From: Lonicera japonica
Lineage: Eukaryota > Streptophyta > Magnoliopsida > Dipsacales > Caprifoliaceae
Assembly: GCA_021464415.1 (NCBI GenBank)
Contig: CM038469.1
Coordinates: forward strand, 23,269,901 to 23,333,900
Length of the DNA: 64,000 bases
Reading direction: 5' to 3'
Part shown: piece by piece, positions 47,572 through 57,993 of the stretch
Position numbering within the stretch: position 1 is the stretch's first letter
How the letters are laid out: the number at the start of each line of letters is the position of its first letter
Notes under the pieces: model-generated
Database searches by the model: none
Seen by the model: only the letters and a program-made list of their open reading frames with translations
Told to the model about the DNA's origin: nothing
Program-made: the position numbers and the translations under genes

Positions 47572-49744
47572 TGTAACACCCGTAGGGTAAATGTACCACA
47601 TTTTTTGTCCGAGACGCGAGAGTGTGCTTGAGCCGTATCCGAATGTAGGGAATACTTCCACACTATTTTAGAGATGTTATTACATTCATCCTTTAAGTTG
47701 GAAAGGGTTATGTAGAGCACCCGAGTCGAAATTTGTAAAATCTCACATTTTAAACTTACCCGACAAACGGACCTTCAGTCATTCAAGACATCATAACTTT
47801 TTCATTTTAGATCAGAATGGGACCTAATTTATGTCATTGGAAAGGTATTTCAATTTCCAAGAACTTTCGTGTTTGGCCTGGAAACCAATTCCCACTTCTC
47901 GTTGGTCAAAATAAGGTTACAAGATCAGTTGGTGGCATATACAAGCAATTCTGGGCATGAACAAAATTCCAGTACCATGGAGTCGACTCCATGGGGTTTA
48001 GGGAGTCGACTCCCCTTCACTGTAGCGGTCAAAAATGATATTTTTAAGCCTTGACCCGATTTTTATACACCTTTAACCCCTTCTTCTTCTCCACTTCGAC
48101 CAAAGCTCAGGGAGAGAGTGAGAGGAGTGTAGGAATCATGGAGCATAGCTCATGAGTGTAATTTTAACACATATTACAACCCAAATCAAGGATCAAACTC
48201 ATCATCTCCATCATCTTCTTCATTTCTTCACATCCACCAAGCTAGGGCACAAAAGCCAACCATGGTATCTTGCGCCTCCGTCGTTTAGAGCTAGATCTGC
48301 GGCTCAAGTGGTGAAGGTTGAACGCTATCGAGGTAGGAACACTATTATTAAAACCTATTTTAAGAGTTTAGGCACCTAATCACCATTTTTATACAAATTT
48401 GGGGATTTTCTAGGTATACACCTATTGCTGCGTATATATACACTTTGGGCCTATAAATTGTGAAGGAAATGGTTGATTATTACTTTTAAATCATAGTATA
48501 TCATATTTCTCCATGTATCTCTTCCATTTCCTTGATTTATGACAAACCCTTGTTCCTGGCCTTTAGCGCGCAGGTACTTATCAGCCCGTATAGTAAAGTA
48601 AACTTATGATACGCACTTTATATCACTTGATACTCATGAAATGGACTACTATACCTTTTTACATGATGTATATGATCTTATAATTGTGATTGGGAAAAAT
48701 ATGATTTTCCTTATACAGAGTAGTCAACACCGCTTGTACCAGGTAGATGGTTATTACCAGTAGTGTATAGCCTTAGTGGCTACGTGAGATTATTGCAGCG
48801 TATGCCTTTGTGGCTGCGTGAGGTAGCGTATACCTGTGTGGCTGCGTGAGGTAGCGTCTAGGTGGACCTGGTTGGTGGTCCCTGCCTTGGGCAGAAGAAA
48901 CCGAGTGCCGGCTATCTCTGTACAGTAGATATGAAAAATCCTAGACGTGAGTATTATAAATGGTTGATACGATGTGGGCCTGGTCGCGGTGTCTTGAGAC
49001 TATGTATATATTACATTGTTTACACACTTATTTACGATTTATGTATACAGACTAATTAGTAACTCACTTTATAAAGCCTCTCCTACATATACATGTTTTT
49101 CTCACAACTCCTATAGTTCCTACTGGGCCCGTTTGGCTCACAGTTTTTCCTACACAAGTACTTCTAAGGATGGGACGGGACGAGCTGATAAGGGAAAGGT
49201 CGACAAGTCTTAGTCTCCTCTGATACTGTAGTGTGAGGGCCTTTCACTACTGAAAGGCCATGTTATCTATCTTATTGTACCATAACTCAACTTATATTAT
49301 GTATCCATGTTTGTACTCTCTGTGTAGCCTACTTGAGGTTATGGAGACTGTATTGTGTATGACTATTTTATGACAGTTATGTATTGCTTATATATGTACT
49401 TTGCGGACATTTACTTTTCTTTAATTTTATTCTTTTGGTTATTGTATAGTGGGTTGGAGGAACATGTCTATGGTTGAATGTTAGCCGAATGTGGACAAGT
49501 GACTTACATTTTAGTTAACCGGTGCGCAACGGTACAGACTAATCTGTAAGGCACGAGTTAACAGAAGGGGAAGCTACAGTTCTAGCATGTTCCCAGTTGA
49601 TTTTGTTTTATGTTCTTAACCTTAGCATATTTGCCTTCCTCGCCAGAGTTATTTGATTTTTTACTCACTTCCGCCGTCGCGTACGGCTCCGTGATCAACC
49701 GTGTTCCGGAGGTTCTCCCTCCTAACGGAACTCGGGGCGTCACA
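47572..49744 (+). mobile_element. Solo LTR of the element-3 family
   Basis: TGTAACACCCGTAGGG to CGGGGCGTCACA, 2173 bp, nearly identical to the 5' LTR at 57994-60164. Flanked by AAGAT on both sides (47567-47571 and 49745-49749), a perfect 5-bp duplication, so it is a separate solo LTR and not the partner of the other copy. Core motif at 47787-47871; 20-bp palindrome CCATGGAGTCGACTCCATGG at 47975-47994; short GTGGCTGCGTGAGGTAGCGT tandem repeats at about 48770-48860. Confidence 0.95.
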
Positions 49745-49917
49745 AAGATTGAGAAGAATGGAAGGAAAAAAAGGAAACTTTGGAACAAGATAAGAAAACC
49801 AACAAACAAAACTTCTATTAATGCAAAACTCTAAATTTAAGGAGAATGGTATAAACAAAATCTCCATTGATGCAAAACTCAAAAGTTAAGAATAATGCAA
49901 GAAAAAAGAGAGAAACT

Positions 49918-50512
49918 TTAAAATAAGGAAAGGAAAACAAGTAAGAAAAAGTTAATGAAAGAAAGACATACATGTTTTTATTTTGTTTCATTGTTTATCT
50001 TATTTTCATAGCATACACATCAATATATATAAACAAAAAACACAATTTTCTATTTGAAGCACGAAGAAGGTTTACTCGATTTTCCATAACTGAGTTCCAG
50101 GCTTGTACACTTGGCTGCTCTCAACCGAGTATGAAATGCCATACAATGTCATGCTCTCGGAATCTTCATTTGGTTGATAGCAACCGAGTGTGATTAGTGT
50201 CATTCGGTTGCTCATAGCCTAGCATAATATAACAACACTCAGTTGCTCTCAACCGATTGAAGGTCTCGAGAGCATGACATTTTATGGGATTTCATACTCG
50301 GTTGAGAGCAGCCGAGTGTACAAGCCTGCAACTCGGTTATGGAGAACCGAATAAGCCATCTTCGTGTTTTAAACATAAAATTTTGTTTTTTGTTTATATA
50401 TTTGATGTGTATGCTATGAAAATCATATAAACAAAAAAACAAATAGAAACATGTATGTCTCTTTTTCATTAACTCTTTCTTACATGCTTTCCTTTCCTTA
50501 TTACAAAATTAA
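49918..50512. mobile_element. ~590-nt near-perfect hairpin element
   Basis: 49918-50193 pairs with 50512-50240 over about 270 bp (AATAAGGAAAGGAAA, ACATGTTT.TATTTTGTTT, AGCATACACATCA, CTTGTACACT.GGCTGCTCTC and more), leaving a ~45-nt loop. The inner part repeats CTCGGTTG / CAACCGAG several times, giving extra small stems. The arms therefore encode mirror-image short frames. Non-coding; MITE-like, or a hairpin RNA source if transcribed. Confidence 0.85.
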
Positions 50513-50959
50513 GTTATTATGTAATTTTGCTTGTCTAAGAAGATGATAGAGATGGTGGAGAAATTTTGGAGTTAGTTCGGGGTAATTTGTTTTATGTTAT
50601 TATGTAGTTAATTACTTAATAAGGTTATTAATTAATTAAGTATGAGATTAATTTCCAAAAATAAGTGGGAGTGGTGGGAGTAATAGGTATAACATGGGAG
50701 TGTTATTAAGATAAAAGTGTAAAAGTGGGAGTATTAGTAAGAGTGGGAGTGTTAGCAAGAGTTTTGTGGGGTGCCAACATCACCACCCATATTTAACTGC
50801 TTCATATTTTTCATCATCATGTATTATTGTTTTAATTAGTGAAGGAGATAAAATTTGTAATATTGATAGAAATTATGGCATCACTTTACTCACATACATA
50901 GAGATATTTACGAAGCCATTTTATTATTTGTTTTGTTCTTCTATCTTTATGGAACGTCA

Positions 50960-51810
50960 ATCTCCGTAGCAAGGATTCTTCTTTAAAGTTGAAATTAAAT
51001 TCGTGGTGGATAACTAAAGGTAAAACTCCTTCTTACAAAATACTTTTATCTTTAATTCCTACTTGTGTTTGTTCGGAGCTATGGGTGAATAGAAATAAGG
51101 CTAGGTTTGATGGCAAAAAGTAATCAGTGATGCATATTGTTTCCAATATTAAGGCCGCATTGCAAGGAATTATGAATCATGGTAAGTTACTTGGCAAAAA
51201 AAGGGCGGCTGATGTGGATATTCTTCGTTTCTTTTATGGGTCCATGCTTCCTCTTAGGAGTGGTGAGTTTCTCCTTTCTAAATGGATTTCTCCTCTCTTC
51301 ATTTGATTAAAACTAAATAGTGATAAGTGTTCTAAACGGAATCCGGGTAAGAGTGTAGGTGGTAGTATATTGAGAGATGACAATGGAAAAATCTTGGGGG
51401 CTCAAGGTGATAGCTTTGGTATTATTACACATGGTGGCAGAGGCTAGAGCTGTACTTCAAGGGCTTCAATTATGTGAGTTCAATGGAAGCAATTATATAG
51501 ATATTGAGGTTGATCTAAGATTCTAGTTCAAGTACGTTCTCCAACGAAAGTCATACTCCTTGGTCCATTGCTTATGAGGTGAGGGAGATTCAACATTTAA
51601 TGCATGTGTTGAATGTTAGATTGCAGCATACTTACACGGAGAACAATATGGCAACTGACTTCATGGCAAACTTGGGGTGTAACATGTTCCATAAAAATAA
51701 GATTCCTAGGAAGCTTAGGGGCATTGTAAGGACTGATGGCTATGGGCTACCTATTATTAGGTTGATCAAAGTGTAGTTGTTTCTTCTTTTTATTAATAAA
51801 ATTTAGGGGC
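50960..51810 (+). pseudogene. LINE (L1-type) 3' end: zinc-binding RT tail and RNase H-like domain
   Basis: Readable pieces in order: CSELWVNRNKARFDGKK (end of the zf-RVT region, 51075-51120), SKRNPGKSVGGSILRDDNGK followed by EARAVLQGLQLCEFN (RNase H-like RVT_3 domain, 51325-51480), and NNMATDFMANLGC...IRLIKV with stop at 51774-51776 (C-terminus). At least two stops and one or two frame changes break it. After the stop comes TTTTTATTAATAAAATTTAGG, typical of plant L1 3' UTRs. The 5' part is missing, as usual for LINE copies. Confidence 0.75.
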
Positions 51811-52265
51811 TTTGCCGTTTATTTTCAAGGGGAGACGATGAAGCCACATTTTTATTTATGATCTAGAATTTTTTAATATTGCACAAATATACATCTTTGT
51901 GATTTTTCTTAAATAAGATCTTTCGAATACTCTACATACCATAGGAGATCTAACTTTGGTTTTTATATTTGACTTAAGAGATGAGCTACATATCATAGGT
52001 TTTTCTTGAGTTCATTTTATTTTCAAATTTATCTTTTAGTGCTTGAGTGTTAATGTGAATGAGTGACAACCTCGTATTTTTTTTATTTTTAAAAGAAGAA
52101 AATATAGATATTGAACGGAAAAATCTCTTATAAACAAATAAATTGTCAAATATTATTTGAATAGCTTTTGGGTTCACTCTACACAGCATAGGTGGTTTAA
52201 TGCATATGATCAAACTAGTATATAATTTATTGTGGGTATGTATGTGCAATAATATATCTTTCTAT
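51811..52265. other. AT-rich stretch, nothing recognised
   Basis: No gene or repeat end recognised. Confidence 0.4.
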
Positions 52266-52555
52266 ATCCATTGATAATTTGGTGGAGTATTCTTAACCCT
52301 TGAAATCCCTACACATTGTTTCCACAAAACCACTTTCTCCACTTTCATTTCATTTTTATTAATATTAAATTGTTCTTAAGAAAAGTAAGCATTTCTCAAA
52401 CACAAAAAAAAAAAATTGGTTTTTATTCTAAATCTACTATTTTCTCAATTTTATTTTCATTGATTCCTAAACAACTCCTATGGATTTGACCCTCTATTAC
52501 TATCTATGTTACTAATATATTTTATAGGTACATAAGGGTTTCCCATCAAGCTATT
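52266..52555 (+). repeat. LTR 3'-end relic
   Basis: CTATGGATTTGACCCTCTAT near 52477, followed by TACTATCTATGTTACTAATA and an AAGGGTTT string, matches the end architecture of the solo LTR at 34660-34730. No flanking repeat was found. Confidence 0.35.
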
Positions 52556-54100
52556 TTGAGTGACGCATATAGCTTCCCATCAGTTAGCCTTCGTGGATGT
52601 AAAATTATAGTTAGGATTTGGATGAGAAGACAAGATATAGTCATTTTAGTTAAGTATTTGACAGGTTCAAGATTACTTCAGTTAATAATTAAAATGAATT
52701 CAAGTAAAAAAATCATAGCTTTTTTTTGTGTCGTAAGTTTATTCCAATAAGTGGGCAAACTGAAAAGAAAATGTTATTTTTTTGGTCTACAAAAGAAAAT
52801 GTTGATTAACAAACAACTTGCCAAAGCTGCATGAGCTTACAAATTTCATGGGTATTCAAAATCAACTTCACTTATATTATGTTGTAAGATTTAGTAGTAT
52901 ATCGATCATGTTCCAAAAAAGAAAAAGAATTACAATTTTTTGACATCCTAAAAAGAAAATTATGACTACTATTTGACGAGGAGGAAGTACAAAAGTATAG
53001 AACAAAATGCTAATGTAAGATTTTAATACACAATCATAAGTGCATGGGTGTCTATTGGATATAAATATAATCCGACAAGTACGGGTCGAATGCACGAGAA
53101 CTTCAATTTAACTTCTTATTATATTTCAACTAGAACGAAGATTTGACTCCAAGATTTCAATTTAAAATTTCCAATCAAGCTATATTAAAGAAAAAAAATA
53201 AAGAATTTAACAGTTCGATGCAGATGGTACTAGAATGTCATATTCAACTTTATAATGCATATGAGTTTATAATTATATCTATTTAAGTTTCCAATAATTC
53301 TCTTTTCTATAACTTGCTCAAAACCCCTAAAATCAATTCAGAGTTTGGGAAGACATTACAATTAAACAATAATTATATGATTTGTACATATCATATCAAG
53401 GCCAATTATTTATCTATTAAAAGCAAAAAAGGAGATTTGGAAGAAAAAAATTCAAAAATCATAAACATCCTCGTAAAAAGCTTAAGCTAGAGGCAATCTC
53501 GACTACTGTGAACAATCTGGCAAAGTAGCAGTCTTTAAAAACAAGCTAAAAATAGACTGTAGTGGCACTAGTTTGGATTTAGGAATTCATAGTGAAAGGC
53601 CCAGGGTTGGTCAATGGGTTTTCAATTATTGTCCATTTCAAGATAGACATTTTGCGTCTAGTTTTATCGCATTCGCCAGTGTTGATCCGCTTGAAGTTCG
53701 TGTTGCTGCGTTTGCATTTGTTCGAGCTGTTCGCCGATGATACAAAGCACGCCCACAGTTTCGGTAATTGAATCATGATCCAAAAAATTATTTTCGTAAA
53801 TATTTTTTTTTATTTCTATTTTTATAATTTTTGGGTTTTGGTTTTTAAAATAAATCTATTAAAGTTTTTTTTTACTAAGTATTATTTTTGACATGTTTTA
53901 TATATATATATAAATATCTTTTGGGTCAAATTAGCTTTGGGAGAAAGTTAAAGTTATATGTTATAAAGTGTGTTTTCTTGGAATTAATTTGAGCCGTGCT
54001 TTTCTTATTTCTATCTACGGCTACTGTTGGTCAATCCATGTGAGATTGATGGAAAGTATATATACTATTTCTTTTTTATTCATTAAGGCATTGCACATAT
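52556..54100. other. AT-rich stretch, nothing recognised
   Basis: No supported gene. A minus-strand frame at 53579-53776 has no recognisable domain. Confidence 0.35.
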
Positions 54101-54119
54101 TTTTTTAACATACACATAT

Positions 54120-54910
54120 TTTTTTTCTCTCTCTCACCCACGGTTCTCCTTCTTTTTTTCTTCTTCTCACTGTACGAAACTTCTTCTTCCTTGTGAGATA
54201 AAAAGCCCTAGAAACATCTAGTTTCTTTTCTTCAAGTGTGATTAATATCTAGAGTATAATGATCGGTGGTTCTTCTTCTATTTTGGTGCGATTGTTATCT
54301 TACTCGAGGTTAGATGTTTGCGATTTTGGGTATATTTTTCTAGGGTTCTTTTGATGCTTTGAGATGGATATTCAGATTTGATATGATCTTATATTTCTTG
54401 TCTAGAATCTAATTTCATTGGTTCCATAGCTGTGTATTTTTCCTAGTGCCGTGGCTATGAACTTTCAGGTTGCTCTGGCTGTGTGTATTTTTGGGGATGG
54501 TTTATTCTTGGTTATATGAAATCTATTTTGTGTATTTCTGTTTGAGATCCGAGAGTTTGCTGGAATATTTTTCTTGAGTTCAAACAAATCATTCTGAGAT
54601 ATTCAGTTGGTTTCTTACTTGGTATATATGTACTGTTGAGTTGTAATTTTTGGGGATTTTTGGTTCTTGGTAAATGTGCATCTATAAGGCGATTCATACA
54701 ACCTAATTCCTTGGTCTATTGCGGTTGACGATTGGGGTGGTGTTTAATTGTTAATTGGCTGATTCTACAGAGGTACGCGGTGATACACTGGTGGTGTGCG
54801 AGGACCCTTTGTAAGTATTTCCATTCTGTTTCTTGTACTCTTTTGATAATAGTGGATTCAGGTTGTGAGGTTGGGAGCCTCGGTGGATTTTTCCTATCCC
54901 CGTTAGGTAG
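54120..54910 (+). other. Possible 5' leader and introns of a host transcript
   Basis: A long CT-rich leader (54125-54195) is followed by T-rich, intron-like sequence with plausible splice sites: TTCTACAG/AGG at about 54772, TTT/GTAAGT near 54810, and GATTCAG/GTTG near 54861. The candidate internal exon is only ~40 bp and no long frame follows before 55.6 kb, so this may be the non-coding leader of a gene whose body is absent, or a long non-coding RNA. Confidence 0.25.
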
Positions 54911-55626
54911 GTTCTTACCAACTTAAAATCTGGTGTTGTTTGTGATTGATTGTTCTGTGTGATTGGTTTACTATTTATGCTTTAAACTAGGTTTTTAGAA
55001 CTCCACAAGCTTATTAAAATAGTCATTCTAATTCAACTTTAATTTTTTATATACTACAAAAATTTTATCAAACCAAACAACTTGTTTGGAATTCGAAATT
55101 TGTGTTAAAAATTTTATTTTATCGTATTTCGAAATTCAACTTTTATGCAACAGTTTCTTGTTTGAATATAAAATCAGATTGAAGGTTTTTTCACATAGAA
55201 GCTAAAACACCAATTTCATAAACTTTCTAAGCACACTATTTAATAGCAATCATGCTCCTCTTTTAAGTGCATGTGAACTTGGGAATTCATAGAAGCTAAA
55301 ACACAACATTGATAAATTTTCAAAGAATACTATGTTTTTTTAATAAAAATCACACTCCTATTTGAAGTTGACTTTGCTGCTTTTTCAAAATCTGGATAAA
55401 AAATGATGCATCTTGTCAAGAATTGAAATTGTAACTTCAAAGATTGCATATGAATATTCTTTATTATCGCTTTTGCAAGCAATTTTTATTATATTTACCT
55501 CTTCTTTGGCTTTTTAACTAAAAACCAAGAATATAATACCCAACTACTAAATTAAAGGGACTAACAAATATAAATTTGGGGTGCTCAAAGTGTTATAAAC
55601 TGTGTTTATCAATGAAGTTTATACAA

Positions 55627-55846
55627 TCAACATTTGTAAGTGCAGTCGCAAGTAGGTATCGGGTATTCATCACCACCCCCTCAGAATCGCAGGTTGCTTT
55701 CGGGGCATGTTTGTGCCTTCTCCTACAAGTTCTCAGGCAATGCATAGAGGGCTTGTCCCATCTATTCCTACATGTGTCATTATACCAAAAATCTAGTCCA
55801 TCACCATAAGGGCAAAACCCTCCGGCAACAGCATTGAGGGGAATCC
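55627..55846 (-). pseudogene. Defensin-like (DEFL) exon, copy 3, frameshifted
   Basis: On the minus strand, after the GAATAG acceptor (ends 55847), the exon encodes GGFC, WYNDTC, MHCLRTCRRRHKH and the fifth Cys (KATCDSE). A one-base loss in the G-run near 55681 shifts the frame; in the shifted frame the family end (PTCDCTYKC, then TGA at 55629-55627) is intact. Copy 1 shares its amino acids almost exactly up to the fifth cysteine, and the segment up to 56.6 kb is duplicated with it. Without the frameshift it would carry the eight-cysteine pattern; as it stands it is a pseudogene. Confidence 0.75.
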
Positions 55847-56404
55847 CTATTCAAAATTCATGGAAACAAGGAAAAAAAATATTAATTAGTAACATGACTA
55901 AAGGATAATTGAGGTGTATTTGTGCATTTTTCTTTTCACATGGCTGGCTAGGCCTGTAGTAGTGCACGCTATTTATGTGTCCATGCGCATGCATAAATGC
56001 AATAGTAAGCATATTATCGAAATCACAAACAAACAAAAATGACTAAATTATGAACTTCCACAATAAAGAACGTAGAAGGATAGAAAACCAAATTAAGAAA
56101 ATCATGGACAAGAAATAATATTGTTTTAATTAAGTCCTAGTTTTACTTCAAAAGAAGGGGGGGGGGGGGGGAAGGGGGTTATTGACTTAACCACCTACGC
56201 TAATAACCCTCTATGAGGAAACCCCCAAAATAATTTTAACTAGACATAACCCACCTAAATCCTGACGCCATGAACTTTCCATCCATTTTCAATTTTTTCC
56301 AACCAAGATACCCTTCGCCTTTCTTCTTCTTCCTCTTTTTCTTCCCCTCCTTTCTCAATCAACTCTCTTCAACAAAAACACTAATTTCTCTCTGTATAAC
56401 ACAT

Positions 56405-56436
<32 letters not shown>

Positions 56437-56640
56437 TATGAACATTATTAACTTGATTTCTTGAAGGAAGAATTGTATGTATTATATGTATATATGTATG
56501 GATATGTATATAGACCAATCTAGATCTATATACAAACCCCTTTCTCTTGCTATATCCCTCTCCTCTCATCAAAGCCATCTCCTCATTTCTTCCACCACCA
56601 CCATCATCATCATCACCATTATACACCCAAAATCCTAAAA
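55847..56640 (-). repeat. Segmental duplicate with DEFL intron and upstream DNA (copy 3)
   Basis: Inverted match to 4390-5103. It differs by a G15 run at 56157-56171 and a longer AT microsatellite (56412-56436), and lacks the CACTA end present beside copy 1. Confidence 0.7.
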
Positions 56641-56792
56641 ATTATAGAGAGAAAAAACTCAAAATAAAAAAATTATTCTTCTACCACCATCAATTGAACT
56701 AAAGAAATCCAAAATTGATTCAAGTATGTATATGTATGTATTACCCCAAATTTATTAAAAATTAAATTGAAAAACATCCACAAATTGTTTTT

Positions 56793-57993
56793 TGTAATGC
56801 CCAAAATCTCGTTTAGAGGTTTTCACCTGCGGGATCGGTTTGTCACGGGTGCCGTACGTTAACGGCGATTGATATTAAAATTTTACAAATTAATCATTGG
56901 TTTAAAAAAAACATTTTTTTCAAGGTATTACTCATTTAAAGTGGTATGAGTAAAAGAAATAACTAAATGACATAAACATAAGAATGTGTATCTTAGATTT
57001 TCTCTTTTTTTTTAAAATCCGACATGGTCTCCTCTGTTTTAGCAATATCCAAGACCTGTATAAGTGGTAATCCATCAAATCATTTATCAAATAAAGCTCA
57101 ATCACAATCTTCATAACAAATAATAAAATCTACTACACCAATGTAGTTCTCAAAATAGTAAATAATCAACTATAATTTATTATAATTAATATTACATCGC
57201 CACTTTAATTACATAAACCAATTATTAAACAATGTTTACTTAATACAAATAGAACTAACTTAAGTTGCACATAAAAATCAAGTCATCCCTTCAAAGGAGA
57301 CTAACATGGTTTCGAGATCATCAAAGGTAATTAAATTCTAATGTGCGCCAACCCAGAGAGTGTACATACAAAACTATTTTGGAAAATGGGAGTGAGCCAA
57401 ACACGGGTTCAATGGAAACTATAATTTTTTTTCCATAAAATTACAACTAGTCAAGCACACACCACGTGCAATATCAAAAATAATAGAAAGCCACGAGATG
57501 CATACGATTTACTCTTTATATGTATACCATATATGTATATATATATAGTACTATACCAAAATACTATAAAACCATATATAGAAACTAGTGATACATACTA
57601 TGCACAGCGTATGATATTTTTCCCCAAAGTATATTAGTATACGTAAACCATATACGTAAAGAATAATCCAAAATCCAACCAAAGGATAATAAACAAGCAT
57701 AGGCACACATATATCTACCACACGATGTCTCATCCCATAGGATTCACATCTCACTTTTCAATGCTAGAACCATGAGGCAGGAGAGCCCGAAAATAGAATC
57801 GTCCTCCAAGGACATATAGTTAACCATCTAGGATTTAAATCTACTATGCACAGTTCATAGCCTGTATGGCTCGGGAATTTTCGCTTCCATAGCGAGGACC
57901 CCCCTATAACGGTCCACCTAGTGGTAAGCCCCAAGGGCTAAATAACTTATGTAGCCACACAGGCTATGTCCCCCAAGGACAAATGTTTCACGT
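56793..57993 (-). repeat. Truncated LTR related to the 40-kb solo LTR
   Basis: Starts TGTAATGCCCAAAATCTCG and shares TTTTCACCT.C.GGA, TCACGG.TGCCGT and the GAGTGAGCCAAA...TTCA.TGGAAACTATA block with 40033-40540. It is cut at 57993 by the LTR of element 3; the remainder is expected beyond the window. Confidence 0.75.

Larger units (their letters stand above)
47251..50788. mobile_element. Foldback DNA transposon with 8-bp duplication
   Basis: TIRs GGGTGGTGATGTTGATACCCC-like at the left and, reverse-complemented, GGGTGGTGATGTTGGCACCC at the right, flanked by ATATTTAA on both sides (47243-47250 and 50789-50796). The inverted arms extend inward (CTCCAAAATT.CTC, CCATCTTC near 47465-47490 mirrored near 50540-50580). 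An 8-bp duplication suggests hAT-like transposition. It contains no transposase; a solo LTR and a hairpin element are nested in it. Confidence 0.85.

Noticed and set aside
49972..50469. Two similar cysteine-containing frames on opposite strands
   Set aside because: Produced by the two arms of the hairpin element; no domain and no gene context.
56381..56626. 81-codon frame similar to one at 4306-4560
   Set aside because: Shared because of the segmental duplication; the microsatellite-encoded Tyr/Ile run and CACTA end in the frames argue against a protein.
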